A DNA stretch of 64,000 nucleotides from Phycisphaerae bacterium (lineage in GTDB: Bacteria; Planctomycetota; Phycisphaerae; UBA1845; CAIVHJ01), in assembly GCA_022072405.1 (NCBI GenBank), contig JAJVHX010000007.1, forward strand, positions 1 to 64,000, read 5' to 3'. This document shows, piece after piece, positions 53,095-61,957 of this stretch. Below the pieces are notes generated by a model that was given only the letters and a program-made list of their open reading frames with translations, ran no database searches and had not been told where the DNA came from. Both the position numbers and the translations under genes were made by a program. The stretch's first letter is position 1; the number at the start of each line of letters is the position of its first letter.

Positions 53095-55080
53095 ATGTGG
53101 CCAATGTTGGTAATGGGGCTTTGTGTACTGGGCAATTTCAGTAGTGTGTTGTGGGGGGTAACGGATCCGCCGGTGAAGCTGGTGCATACGGGGCGATATA
53201 ACCATCAGAATATCGGGCGCGATCATCTGGTGGGGTGCATTGCGTTTGACGGGCATTATGGTTTGACTTGTTCGTATGACGCGTTACGGGTGATTGATCT
53301 GGCGATGCTACCGTCGGGTAGCGGGAGCGGGGCGTTTGTCAGTGAATTGCGCGGACACGATGTATATTCATTAGTGAAATATAATGATGAATATTTTTTT
53401 GCGAATATCCGCCTGGGCGGATTGGGTGTAGTGCGGGTGGACCCGGAGAGCAAGACGATCACCTGGCTGGTCACGGTGGAGGAGCCGGGCGTATTTTATG
53501 AAGGGATGAAGCTGGTGGATGATCGGTTGTATGTGGCGGCTCATCGGTATGGATTGCGAGTGTATGATGTGAGTACGCCAAGTATGCCGGAGCTGATCGG
53601 ATCGCTGACCGAGGGTTTTACGGATGCCTTTGCAGTGGAGGTGGTGGGGCGGGTGGCCTATGTGGCCGATGGAGCTGGGGGGATGAAGCTGGTTAAGGTG
53701 GAGAATCCGGCGGCGATGGAGATCGTAGCGGGGGAAGGTCCGGGATCAGGAGCGTCGGGTACGAGTGAGGATGTGCTGGCGATTGGTGCCGATATTTATG
53801 TTGCGGCCGGGAGTGCCGGCGTGGTGCGCTATATCAACGGGCAGTTGGAGCAGAAAGTGTATTATGAGACACCGACGCTGGCGAAAGCGTTGTCGCAGGT
53901 AGGTGACAATTTTCTGGCGGTGGCGGATATCAGCGGAGTGGTGCTTTATCGTGTGGAAGCGGACGGGCAACTGACCTGGCAGACGCGGGAGGCGGGTTTG
54001 CATCGAATGCTGGGTACGAACGGAGTGACGTTGCGGTTGTGGCATGGGGTAGCGGATTGGCAGGGAACTCATCTGATTGCGGCGAACTGGGATGCGGTTG
54101 ATGTCTATCAGTTGGTGGCGGCGGACGAAGTGGTTCAGGCAGATATTACGGCGAGTGTTCAGCGACTTCGATTCAACATTTCCGGCGGCGATAAGACGGT
54201 AAAGCTGGTTAATGAAGGAACGGCTCCGTTATTGATCAGCGACATCACCGGTAATGGAGTGAGTTTCAGTGTGCAACCGACGAGCGGCACGATTGAGCCG
54301 GGGGGCTTGCTGGAGTTGCAGATTCATTACACGGGAGGCGCACCCGGTGAAGGGTTGTTCAAGATATACAGTAATGATGCAGACGAAGCCATCCTGCCGG
54401 TGAAAGTATTCGGGCAGACCAGTTACCTGGATCCGGGCGAGTCGGCGGCGGACTTTACGCTGCCCCGGTGGATTTATAATCATACGACACAGAGCTGGAG
54501 CTATGATACGTTTCAACTGTCTGAGCAGGCGGGCAAGGTCGTTTATTTTCAGGTTTACGGCACCTGGTGTCCGGCGTGTCTGCCGGTGATCGCGGATCTG
54601 CAGAATTCAGTGGTGGCGGAGTTTGAAGGACATCCGCAGGTGGTGACTTTGATCATGAGCCAGAAAGAATCGGCGGCGGTGCTGGAGGAGTATTGGGACA
54701 ATCTGTATTTACGGGCACCGATGCTTTTTGATCTAGCGGGCAATGTTGCTCAATTTCAATATGCTCAGCCGCCGACCGGGTTGCCGTTTTCGCGTGGCTT
54801 TATCATTGGTCCGGAGCAGGTGGTGGTGGATACCCTATTCGGAGCGGACAGTGCCGGGGTGATCAAGACCCTGAAGAAGGAGTTGCTGAAAATAGCTATC
54901 GCGGGAGATGCCAATCTGGATGGGCAGGTGAATGGAGAGGATTACCGGGCGTTGCGTCTGGCGTGGGGAGCTTGTGAGGATGTGGAATTCTGCCCGGCTG
55001 ATTTTAATGATGATGGGGTGGTGGACAAGGCTGATCTGGTGATAATGCGTGAGCATTATGGTGAGCAGGCAGAACCGTAA
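53095..55080 (+). CDS. Secreted multidomain protein: LVIVD-like repeats, thioredoxin-like domain, dockerin-like tail
   Basis: The 661-residue protein starts with a signal peptide (about 1-21). Residues 30-340 form beta-propeller-like LVIVD repeats (DRLYVAAHRYGLRVYDVS, VAYVADGAGGMKLV). An ASPM/choice-of-anchor-type beta domain follows (VKLVNEGTAPLLISDI), then a redoxin domain (about 440-590) with the active-site motif GTWCPACLPVI. The tail has two dockerin-like calcium motifs, GDANLDGQVNGEDY and ADFNDDGVVDKADL. It is presumably exported; the CPAC centre suggests thiol-disulfide activity. Tandem GD.N.DG tails are frequent in planctomycete secretomes. A terminator follows. Confidence 0.8.
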   Translation: MWPMLVMGLCVLGNFSSVLWGVTDPPVKLVHTGRYNHQNIGRDHLVGCIAFDGHYGLTCSYDALRVIDLAMLPSGSGSGAFVSELRGHDVYSLVKYNDEYFFANIRLGGLGVVRVDPESKTITWLVTVEEPGVFYEGMKLVDDRLYVAAHRYGLRVYDVSTPSMPELIGSLTEGFTDAFAVEVVGRVAYVADGAGGMKLVKVENPAAMEIVAGEGPGSGASGTSEDVLAIGADIYVAAGSAGVVRYINGQLEQKVYYETPTLAKALSQVGDNFLAVADISGVVLYRVEADGQLTWQTREAGLHRMLGTNGVTLRLWHGVADWQGTHLIAANWDAVDVYQLVAADEVVQADITASVQRLRFNISGGDKTVKLVNEGTAPLLISDITGNGVSFSVQPTSGTIEPGGLLELQIHYTGGAPGEGLFKIYSNDADEAILPVKVFGQTSYLDPGESAADFTLPRWIYNHTTQSWSYDTFQLSEQAGKVVYFQVYGTWCPACLPVIADLQNSVVAEFEGHPQVVTLIMSQKESAAVLEEYWDNLYLRAPMLFDLAGNVAQFQYAQPPTGLPFSRGFIIGPEQVVVDTLFGADSAGVIKTLKKELLKIAIAGDANLDGQVNGEDYRALRLAWGACEDVEFCPADFNDDGVVDKADLVIMREHYGEQAEP

Positions 55081-55106
55081 GCCGTGATGTATGACGAGTG
55101 CCTAAG

Positions 55107-55134
55107 AACCCACGGAGTCCATCTGTGGGTTTTT
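55107..55134 (+). terminator. Intrinsic terminator
   Basis: Stem aacccac/gtgggtt with an 11-base loop followed by a run of T, 27 bases after the stop codon of the thioredoxin/dockerin-like gene. Confidence 0.75.
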
Positions 55135-55401
55135 ACATGCGCGTCGTGGACTGATCGGTCATCAATGATCGGAGGCAGGGCGCGCGGGGATCCGTTTTGA
55201 ACCATTGGGGAATTCCTGCCAAGTTCTGGTTTCGACGTCAGCTGTTAGCTGGGAGAGAAAATGGTCAGAAAGAACGGCCCCATAGATGGCTTTTGCCTGC
55301 TGGTCAGCGGTGTATCAAAATATCGCTCGCACGTTAATCCTTGTTTCCAGGTTCCTATCGAGGATTCTTCATCATGCCCCGCCGCGTCCTGTGAACAAAA
55401 T

Positions 55402-55692
55402 TTCTGATGCTCGCACCACCGCGGCTGCTGATCAGCCGATTCGCTGCCAGCGATTCCTCGGCGGACTGCTCAAACATTACTACCAGCCCGCCGCCTGACC
55501 AGACTCATCTGCCGAAATACTCTTGACTCGACATCGGAACTGTATTATTTATCGGCAGTGACTTCCTGGATGGCTCAGCATCCAGCTTGAGTTGTACGCC
55601 TCCTTCAAACCCCCATTCCATCGTTACACGCTACTCGAAAAACAAAAGGGACGAGCAGCAACATTTTCATACACCGCTGATACGGCGCGGGC
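55402..55692 (+). mobile_element. Insertion-sequence right end, copy 1 (291 bp)
   Basis: This segment is nearly identical to 58477-58766. Its first 97 bases encode the end of an integrase-type transposase (TTAAADQPIRCQRFLGGLLK, then HYY and a stop at 55498); the rest is the downstream non-coding end. The upstream transposase gene is missing, so this is a dead fragment. Both copies end at gatacggcgcgggc, after which they diverge. Confidence 0.85.
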
Positions 55693-55733
55693 GCGGTCAA
55701 TATCATCTCGTTGGAACTCATAAGCAATTAATC

Positions 55734-56291
55734 TTATTCCAAGCCTCTGAATTCAAAACCACGTAGTCGTATAGCTCCCTTATACAAACAATTCGTAAGG
55801 GCAGTAGAAAAGAGTTCTTTGTCAGCCAAGCACAAATAAAATAATCGACATCTATCTTGGGTCATAGTTCGTATTACAACCGTTCGATATCCGCCATTAT
55901 CCAGTTGTTGATAGAAGACGTCGTCGCTATCACGAATAATGTCGATCCAATCCTGCATTCGTCCTTCCAACGGGCCGACTATGCGAGTATCTTGCCCAAT
56001 GGACTCATTCCACGCTAGACTTGCTTTCAGTTCTGCCAAATCCTTAATACTGAAATCGCAAATAATGTGAAGGGATGCCTCATGTGTATATGGCTGATAA
56101 CGCAATTGAAAGTCAGATACTGTGTTCGGCAATCGGAGTTCCATGAAGTTTTCAATTGTAGTCAGTTCACCACGAGGAAACTTAGGTATTTGCATAGTAT
56201 CCGAAAAATGAATGACCACAAATATCGATGGTACAAGTACCGCAATTATTAACAACACAATTAAATTTCGTTTTCGCTGTGTCATTGTCAT
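55734..56291 (-). CDS. Membrane-anchored protein, putative immunity protein of the RHS module
   Basis: The 185-residue protein has one N-terminal membrane helix (about 9-28) and a soluble domain of about 155 residues outside or inside the membrane. It starts 14 bases after the stop codon of the RHS toxin fragment, in the same direction, which is the standard place for the cognate immunity gene. It is AT-rich compared with the housekeeping genes. No family is recognised. The immunity call is from context only. Confidence 0.6.
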   Translation of the reverse strand: MTMTQRKRNLIVLLIIAVLVPSIFVVIHFSDTMQIPKFPRGELTTIENFMELRLPNTVSDFQLRYQPYTHEASLHIICDFSIKDLAELKASLAWNESIGQDTRIVGPLEGRMQDWIDIIRDSDDVFYQQLDNGGYRTVVIRTMTQDRCRLFYLCLADKELFSTALTNCLYKGAIRLRGFEFRGLE

Positions 56292-56305
56292 TGAAGTCCA
56301 CTAAA

Positions 56306-57568
56306 TTATGGACCAAAGTCCGTCTTTTGTATTACTTTCGAGTAAACATGCATTCCATAAAACCAATATTCAGATCCCAATTTCCATTTTATTCTGTATT
56401 TTAATAAACCATCAATTCGATAATCTCTCATAACACCGTATCTATGCATTTCAGCCATTTCATAATCATCAACAAAACCAGCTCCTACCCCTGGTGGTTG
56501 ATTGATATCCCAATCATAAAAATCTCTGAAGAATATAGTCCATACCATTTCATATATACTATTCTTGCATTTAATGTCAGTTGCCTTAGCATTAAAATAA
56601 AAGGCACCAACAGCAGTATTCCACGTGTCGGATGTCGCAACAACTCTATAGTCGTCATAGCTGACTATCTGCTTACCAAATGGCTTTTCGGACTCAACAT
56701 ATCTCATCGCACTTTCAACATAATCCGTAAATGCTTTACGTCCACCAACGTCTGATGATATTAACTTTTGTATGTCAATGGTTCTTGGAGTACCAGTGTT
56801 GTTGTAGAAGTGCCTTAGATGGTCAGCAGCAAGTTTATATAGGAACTGCCCACCCGTAAATGTCCGCCAAGTACGATCACGAACATCATCAATGTATGCC
56901 TTCTTGCCTACAGTGGACCATGATCCGTATAATTTTTTACTTTCTTCCATATCATGTGCATAGGGATGAGGTGGTGTCTCTGTACCTATCTTGTACGTAG
57001 CAAATCCAGAGTAATCAACATACTCTAACGGATTACTGCGTGCATACTCATAAAGGTTCATGCCATCGACATAAACATCCCCACGACTCCCACCTGTAAT
57101 CATTTGTAGGCCACGTTTGCCCCATCTAATCCTATCTCCCGCTACAGCAGGGTCTCTTTGCAACCATCTTCCATGTACTGGGTCATATTCTCTGCCTCTG
57201 CCGTAATACAACAGCAAATTCCCGCTATCGATCACGTCGAGGGGTTGTCCGGTGAAGAGGTAGGGGATGTTGTAGGCGGTGGCGGAGATCGGCGTGCCGG
57301 AGCCATTAAACAGCGACGGATCGCCGTAGGTGTCGTAGTCGTACTGTTCGACGAGCGTGGCGCTGGCGCTCGTCAGGCCAGCGACGCTGAAGAGTTCACG
57401 GTGAATATAATAATAGTCGCGCCCGCGGACCACGATGATCGGGTCGTATTCCACTTCCCACAGCATCGTCGGGATACTGATGATCTCCGGAGCGGGGAGG
57501 AACTCCCACGAATAACTCTCCGCCGTGTCGCTGAATTTTTTCAGGTTGGCTTTTTTTCGGACGGCTCC
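56306..57568 (-). pseudogene. RHS-repeat protein, 3' fragment with toxin tip of unknown type
   Basis: The frame is open from 57568 (preceded by a stop) and shows the end of an RHS core: YDYDTYGDPSLFNGSG, YLFTGQPLD, YYGRGREYDPVHGRWLQRDP, GMNLYEYARSNPLEYVDYSG. The 230 residues after YVDYSG are the variable tip, AT-rich and unlike the core, with DWDINQPPGVGAGFVDDYEM near the end. The N-terminal shell is missing, so it cannot be a complete RHS; the ORF track picks an internal ATG at 57466. It may be an orphan toxin cassette usable by recombination with a full RHS gene. The tip's activity is not recognised. Confidence 0.8.
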
Positions 57569-58116
57569 TCAATATGTAGGTTTTTCAACAACTCCGGGTC
57601 GAATTCCGTACCGCATTCGGGACAAATAGCTTTTATTAGGTTAAATAAATCATAGCCACACAATAAGCATTGATATCGTCTAGATCGCTTTCTCTTCAAG
57701 AACCACAGATATACTCGATAAGCTGGAATTATACTGAAGATAACAGAAGGGATCCATAATGGTATCATCACTTCCCATACTAGCCCGGTAACAGCAGATG
57801 AGGTTACAATTGGCATCCATATTGTAAAAGTATTAAATTTATTTCCAATATGGAATCCAGTTACTTCAAGGTAGTCACCATTTATCTCAAATCCAGCTTT
57901 TTCCGTATCTTCCCAAATAAGGCATCCAGCACGCAACTTAAAAATAATATAATGATTTTCTCTTGATCTATCATTGCCTTTAAAAATTGTCCAATTAATT
58001 GTTCGATAACTAATTACCCATAATATTAAGCAGCATATAAACAAAATAGCAGATAATATTATGGCTTTCCCCGCTATTCTAGATTTCTTATCCTTAATCA
58101 CGGAAGTACCGGCCAT
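57541..58116 (-). CDS. Membrane protein with C-terminal zinc ribbon in immunity position
   Basis: From Met 58116 the protein is 191 residues: two or three hydrophobic helices (about 15-40, 100-150) and a C-terminal zinc ribbon (QCLLCGYDL, then CPECGTEFD). This is the same architecture as the Phycisphaerae-type membrane proteins at 6.2, 6.8 and 61.2 kb. Its start overlaps the end of a short reading frame that looks like a toxin tip, and its end runs into the next RHS fragment. It could be a co-opted immunity protein or an unrelated paralog. The ORF track start (58152) overlaps the upstream frame more deeply. Confidence 0.6.
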   Translation of the reverse strand: MAGTSVIKDKKSRIAGKAIILSAILFICCLILWVISYRTINWTIFKGNDRSRENHYIIFKLRAGCLIWEDTEKAGFEINGDYLEVTGFHIGNKFNTFTIWMPIVTSSAVTGLVWEVMIPLWIPSVIFSIIPAYRVYLWFLKRKRSRRYQCLLCGYDLFNLIKAICPECGTEFDPELLKNLHIEEPSEKKPT

Positions 58117-58316
58117 TCTATTGAAGTAGTTTTCTCGCGTAATTTGCAGCATGCTTTATTGTTGCCCAGAAGATATTTATCCTCTATATCATTCCACTCA
58201 ACATCACTTACTTTTACTAATCTAGCAGCAGCTTGACAGTCCAACTCATGTCCATCAGAAATTCCATCTCGGTCAAAATCGTTCGCAACCAATGCTGCAT
58301 TAACAGCTGGCCTCAT
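58098..58316 (-). pseudogene. Fragment, possible third toxin-protein C-terminus
   Basis: The 72 codons contain a calcium-binding-like stretch (NDFDRDGISDGHELDC) and a short C-terminus (EKTTSIEWPVLP). Upstream it meets the transposase fragment, so its N-terminus is lost. Because it overlaps the start of the following gene by 19 bases in the same direction, like toxin-immunity pairs, I suspect it is the tip of a lost RHS-like or other secreted protein. Confidence 0.45.
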
Positions 58317-58324
58317 ATTTCCTC

Positions 58325-58573
58325 GCGTCGCATGGCCTCCGCCATCTGCAACACATCGCCCGCGAATATGTCACTTTCTACAATCGCTATCGCCCCCATC
58401 AGGGTATCGGCAATCAACCACTGCCAACCGGTCCACCCCCGACTCGACCTCGCCGCCGAAGTTCGGCGAGCAGAACTTCTGATGCTCGCACCACCGCGGC
58501 TGCTGATCAGCCGATTCGCTGCCAACGATTCCTCGGCGGACTGCTCAAACATTACTACCACCCCGCCGCCTGA
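58325..58573 (+). pseudogene. Integrase-type transposase, C-terminal fragment
   Basis: The plus-strand frame reads HIAREYVTFYNRYRPHQGIG and continues in frame to a stop at 58571-58573, ending GGLLKHYYHPAA. YNxxRPHxGxxxxxP is the classic end of rve integrase-core transposases (IS3/IS481 type). The N-terminal catalytic part is absent. The last 97 bases are duplicated at 55402-55498. Confidence 0.85.
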
Positions 58574-58766
58574 TCAGACTCACCTCGCCTTGATGCTTGA
58601 CTCGAAACCCAATCCATATTATTTATCGGCAGTAACTTCCTGGATGGCTCAGCATCCAGCTTGAGTTGTACGCCTCCTTCAAACCCCCATTCCATCGTTA
58701 CACGCTACTCGAAAAACAAAAGGGACGAGCAGCAACATTTTCATACACCGCTGATACGGCGCGGGC
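58477..58766 (+). mobile_element. Insertion-sequence right end, copy 2 (290 bp)
   Basis: Near-identical partner of 55402-55692, covering the transposase end and about 190 bases of downstream sequence. Differences are few and mostly in the 40 bases after the stop codon. The two copies lie downstream of different toxin/immunity modules. Confidence 0.85.
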
Positions 58767-59060
58767 TGATTCACTCCCGTCCGGCGAATAATCGTTAATA
58801 CCCTGTTTTCAGATACTTGCATCGTTTTCAGCCGCAGCGGACCGGTCCCGACCCTGTGATGAACCAGTTATCATATCCACACGGCTTCCATTTCCAATGA
58901 TCACCGCACTCATATTTGTTCATCCGATCCAGCGATTCCACGAACACCGCTTACACCGCTGCACAAAGTTGATCCAGCCCACTCGAAACATACCGATACC
59001 CTACCTACCCAAGCTCGCTTTCCGGTTCGTTTCTATTTTTGTACATTACGCTCACACCGC
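58767..59060. other. Intergenic region, about 290 bp
   Basis: No gene or repeat is supported between the insertion-sequence end and the putative immunity gene. Confidence 0.4.
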
Positions 59061-59444
59061 CTAAGATAAATTTCCTTGTTGTCTTCTAAAATTGCGCGGG
59101 ATCCAGCGATCTTTTCGCCCTTCTTCCAACTCCAGATATTTAACGACTGATCGAACAATTACGTCACCAGAAATCTCACGGACCACGATAAATGGTCCCC
59201 CTCTTGTATAAATATCTGTCGTCTCTTGCTCAAGAAGCACATCATTAATGAATTTCACAGAGCAGACACTGAATAAACGCCAGTTGATATCCGTATCATA
59301 ATATACTCGAATATCGGCGCATCTGGTCAGATCAGTAACATCACTACCTCTATCTAACTCAATGCGACTTATTCCTTCACAACTATGTTCCCTAATGCAG
59401 GACTCAATTTGACGTTGTAATTTTTCTTCTGCTTCAATACTCAT
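59061..59444 (-). CDS. Putative immunity protein for the RHS RNase-like tip
   Basis: The 127-residue soluble protein (Met 59444, ggag site) starts 12 bases after the stop of the RHS fragment. It is rich in Glu, Asp and Arg with an acidic N-terminal half (SIEAEEKLQRQIESCIRE), which would suit binding to a basic RNase. No family is recognised; the call is from context. Confidence 0.6.
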   Translation of the reverse strand: MSIEAEEKLQRQIESCIREHSCEGISRIELDRGSDVTDLTRCADIRVYYDTDINWRLFSVCSVKFINDVLLEQETTDIYTRGGPFIVVREISGDVIVRSVVKYLELEEGRKDRWIPRNFRRQQGNLS

Positions 59445-59456
59445 ACGCAAACTCCA

Positions 59457-60977
59457 TCAGTCGTACCAAAAAGTTACGATTTTGCCATCAGCAGTATAAA
59501 TCCCACCAGGAATACCATCGATTTTGTAGCCTACGCCCCCGTCGATAGGAAACTCGAATTTTTCATGTTTGTGTATATGCCAGAACGCTATCGCATCATC
59601 AGTATATTCTTCCAGCGTTAAGCCAAATTTCTTGGCGTGTTTTTCCCAATGGTATATGGTTTGTGCTTTATTACCCTTCCAATTATTCTGCACTTTATAC
59701 CATTCATTTGAAGACATATAGCTCTTAAAATAATCATCATAGGTTATTTTAGAGCGTCGTTGGAGCTTACCTGCTATTGGCTTAAGTAGTCCCCATGACT
59801 CCGGTACGCCGACATTGGCGCTGAGCCAGTTAAATGAATTCTTAAAACCAATCCAACCACCTACCAACTTCAAAGTACCGCTGAAGGTGATATTTTTAGC
59901 CTCCCACATGTCGCGCAGGCCGTCAACGATTCCAGCAGCGCTCAGCGCCAATCCGCCCGCCACCGCGGCCACCGGACAGAGTGCGCCAGCTACGCCAAAC
60001 GCAGCCGTAGTGAGCGCGGCATTAAAGACGCCCTGTGCAATCTGGTGCATCTTTTCCAACGCCCATTGACCAAAGGCCACGTTATCCGCATAAAGAGAGT
60101 AGATCGCGTCATCGACCGCAATAAACGGATCAAATAGCCCCAGTGGGTCGTTGCCGCGCAGCGGATTGCCGCGGAGATACTGATACAGATTCATCCCGTC
60201 GCCATATAACCCGCCGGCACTAAAGAGCAAACTGGCAACGGCATTCTCCGCATTCATTCGCATCGCCGTATAAAGAATCAGCGCCGTGTCATTGGGATCT
60301 CTTTGTAAGAATCGGCCCAGCGTGGGGGAATAGATGCGGGCGCGGTTGTGGTAGCATTTGATCTCCGGCAGATAGAGCAGCCCCTGGTGGCCGAAGGGAG
60401 ATTTGAGAATCGTCGTTTCCCAGTTGATCGCCTGGCCGGCGGCAGTTTCGGCAGCGAGGTAATTGCCATAGGGATCGAAGCTGTACTGATCCACCAGATT
60501 GCCGTTCACGTCGACCAGGCCGGTGACGTTGTAGTTGCCGTCACGCATCACGAAGTAGAGCACCGCCGACGTCGGCGAACTGTAGCGCCAGATCGCCACC
60601 GGCTCATCGACGTAATCAAACCCGTAGACGATGACGGTTTCGATCGTCCAGGGCGCCACCGGCGTGATGCCCGTCCCGCCCGACCACGACTCCAGCAGCC
60701 CCGGCAGCGATTCTCCGCCCGTTGCGCTCGTCCCCGTCCCGCCGCCGATTTCCAGACCCGCCTCCACCCCCGACGCATGCTGCAGCGTCCGCCGCTGTAT
60801 CTCAATGATCCGGCTGCCGTCGTAACGATAGCGCCACGCCCCTTCCAGCGACCCGCCCAGTGCCGTCACCTCCCGGACCATCAGCCGGCTCAACCCGTCA
60901 TACCGATAGCTCGACACCAGCCCGTCCGACTGATTCCGAACCTGCACCAGCCGATTCCACGCATCGTTATTCGGTTG
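59457..60977 (-). pseudogene. RHS-repeat protein, 3' fragment with RNase-like toxin tip
   Basis: The frame is open from 60977 (after a stop) and shows RHS repeats: GLVSSYRYDGLSRLMVREV, WRYRYDGSRIIEI, YNVTGLVDVNGNLVDQYSFD, then the core end RIYSPTLGRFLQRDPND and GMNLYQYLRGNPLRGNDPLG. A hydrophobic pre-toxin segment follows (ALTTAAFGVAGALCPVAA). The tip carries HWEKHAKKFGLTLEEYTDDA and ends GGIYTADGKIVTFWYD, a pattern of BECR-fold (barnase/EndoU/ColE5-D/RelE) RNase toxins. The N-terminal shell is missing. The ORF track begins at an internal GTG. Confidence 0.8.
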
Positions 60978-60978
60978 T

Positions 60979-61161
60979 CAAAGAGCAGCCGATCTACTCG
61001 AAATATATCCATGCCTTACCTCGCGTCGTATCTGGTCGGTACGGGCGATCAGCAGCCTGGGGGTGACCGATGGCAATGTCGTCACGATTAGTGCCCGGGC
61101 GGATGCCCTGGGGCCGCCGAATCACCCCAGTTCGATTATCGAGTGTCTGGATGAAAGCTGA
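60979..61161 (+). pseudogene. 3' remnant of an unidentified gene
   Basis: On the plus strand, directly after the point where the RHS frame breaks, the sequence reads AADLLEIYPCLTSRRIWSVR and continues with SSLGVTDGNVVTISARADAL, ending in a stop at 61159-61161. It looks coding and resembles the end of a secretion/pilin-type protein, but I cannot identify it. The abrupt switch marks a rearrangement junction near 60978. Confidence 0.5.
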
Positions 61162-61758
61162 TCAATGCTGCAACAGCTTCTGGTTGTCAATCCGCCGGCC
61201 ACATTCCGGACAGACACCACTGAGGTTACCCGTCAGGTCATAATCACATTGCCAGCAAAACCGATCCTGTGCTTTTTGCGCTTGCTGAACGAGATAATTC
61301 CGCCAGCGAAATCCGCACCAGATCATCCATGATACAAATGCCAGAATAGTGATAAATAATGGACACCAATCGGACCAGTTCAACTGAGCGTTCAGTGCCG
61401 AGATGAATATGGCATATAAGAATGATCCCCAGATCAATGTGGCGACGGTGCCGGCCACACAGCATGGAGTGGTTTCCAGTCGAAAGCACCAGATACCATA
61501 GCCGAATCCGAAGCCTGCCAGAATAATGATGGCAACGACGTGACTGAATGATTCAACTCGCGAGGCGGTTTCCAGGAGAAACAGTACGGGGACGATAAAT
61601 ACGATGGGCGTTGAAGCGACAACGGTACGTTGCATTTCGGAATCGACAAGGTGGCGACTGGTAAATAGTGTAAAAGCGGCGACAATCAGGCAGGCCAGCA
61701 ACGATTGCGGGCCAACAGGATTTAGATCATAAAAATAGAATCCACCACAGGCCAGCAT
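61162..61758 (-). CDS. Membrane protein with C-terminal zinc ribbon
   Basis: From Met 61758 (gagg site) the protein has 198 residues: about five hydrophobic helices up to residue 155, then FCWQCDYDLTGNLSGVCPEC and a short tail. It is the fifth zinc-ribbon membrane protein in this window; the function is unknown. The ORF track start is three codons earlier at GTG. It stands alone, convergent with the gene remnant. Confidence 0.7.
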   Translation of the reverse strand: MLACGGFYFYDLNPVGPQSLLACLIVAAFTLFTSRHLVDSEMQRTVVASTPIVFIVPVLFLLETASRVESFSHVVAIIILAGFGFGYGIWCFRLETTPCCVAGTVATLIWGSFLYAIFISALNAQLNWSDWCPLFITILAFVSWMIWCGFRWRNYLVQQAQKAQDRFCWQCDYDLTGNLSGVCPECGRRIDNQKLLQH

Positions 61759-61957
61759 GGATAGCACCTCGAAGGAAGGTCCGGGCGCTGCTTCCAGACA
61801 ATGCTAGGCTCTAGTAATCAAACGAATCAAGGGATTATGAAAATTATTATTGCATTTCGTCAAGCTCATCTCGTTTTTGAAATTTCAAATTTGAAGACTT
61901 GCTCATGAAGCAGCAGATACGAAATATCGAGCGGCTGGGGATGGCGAGGTGTGGAGT

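Noticed and set aside
55286-55498. 70-aa ORF ending in the transposase tail as a real small gene
   Set aside because: Only the last 31 or so codons match the transposase; the rest is unrelated sequence upstream of the duplicated segment, so the ORF is accidental.
58233-58664. 143-aa plus-strand ORF near the IS end
   Set aside because: It is in a different frame from the recognisable transposase tail (YNRYRPHQG) and lacks any family features.
60348-61091. 247-aa plus-strand ORF across the RHS fragment
   Set aside because: It is antisense to the RHS repeats and only low-complexity; the genuine plus-strand coding tail at 60979-61161 is in another frame.
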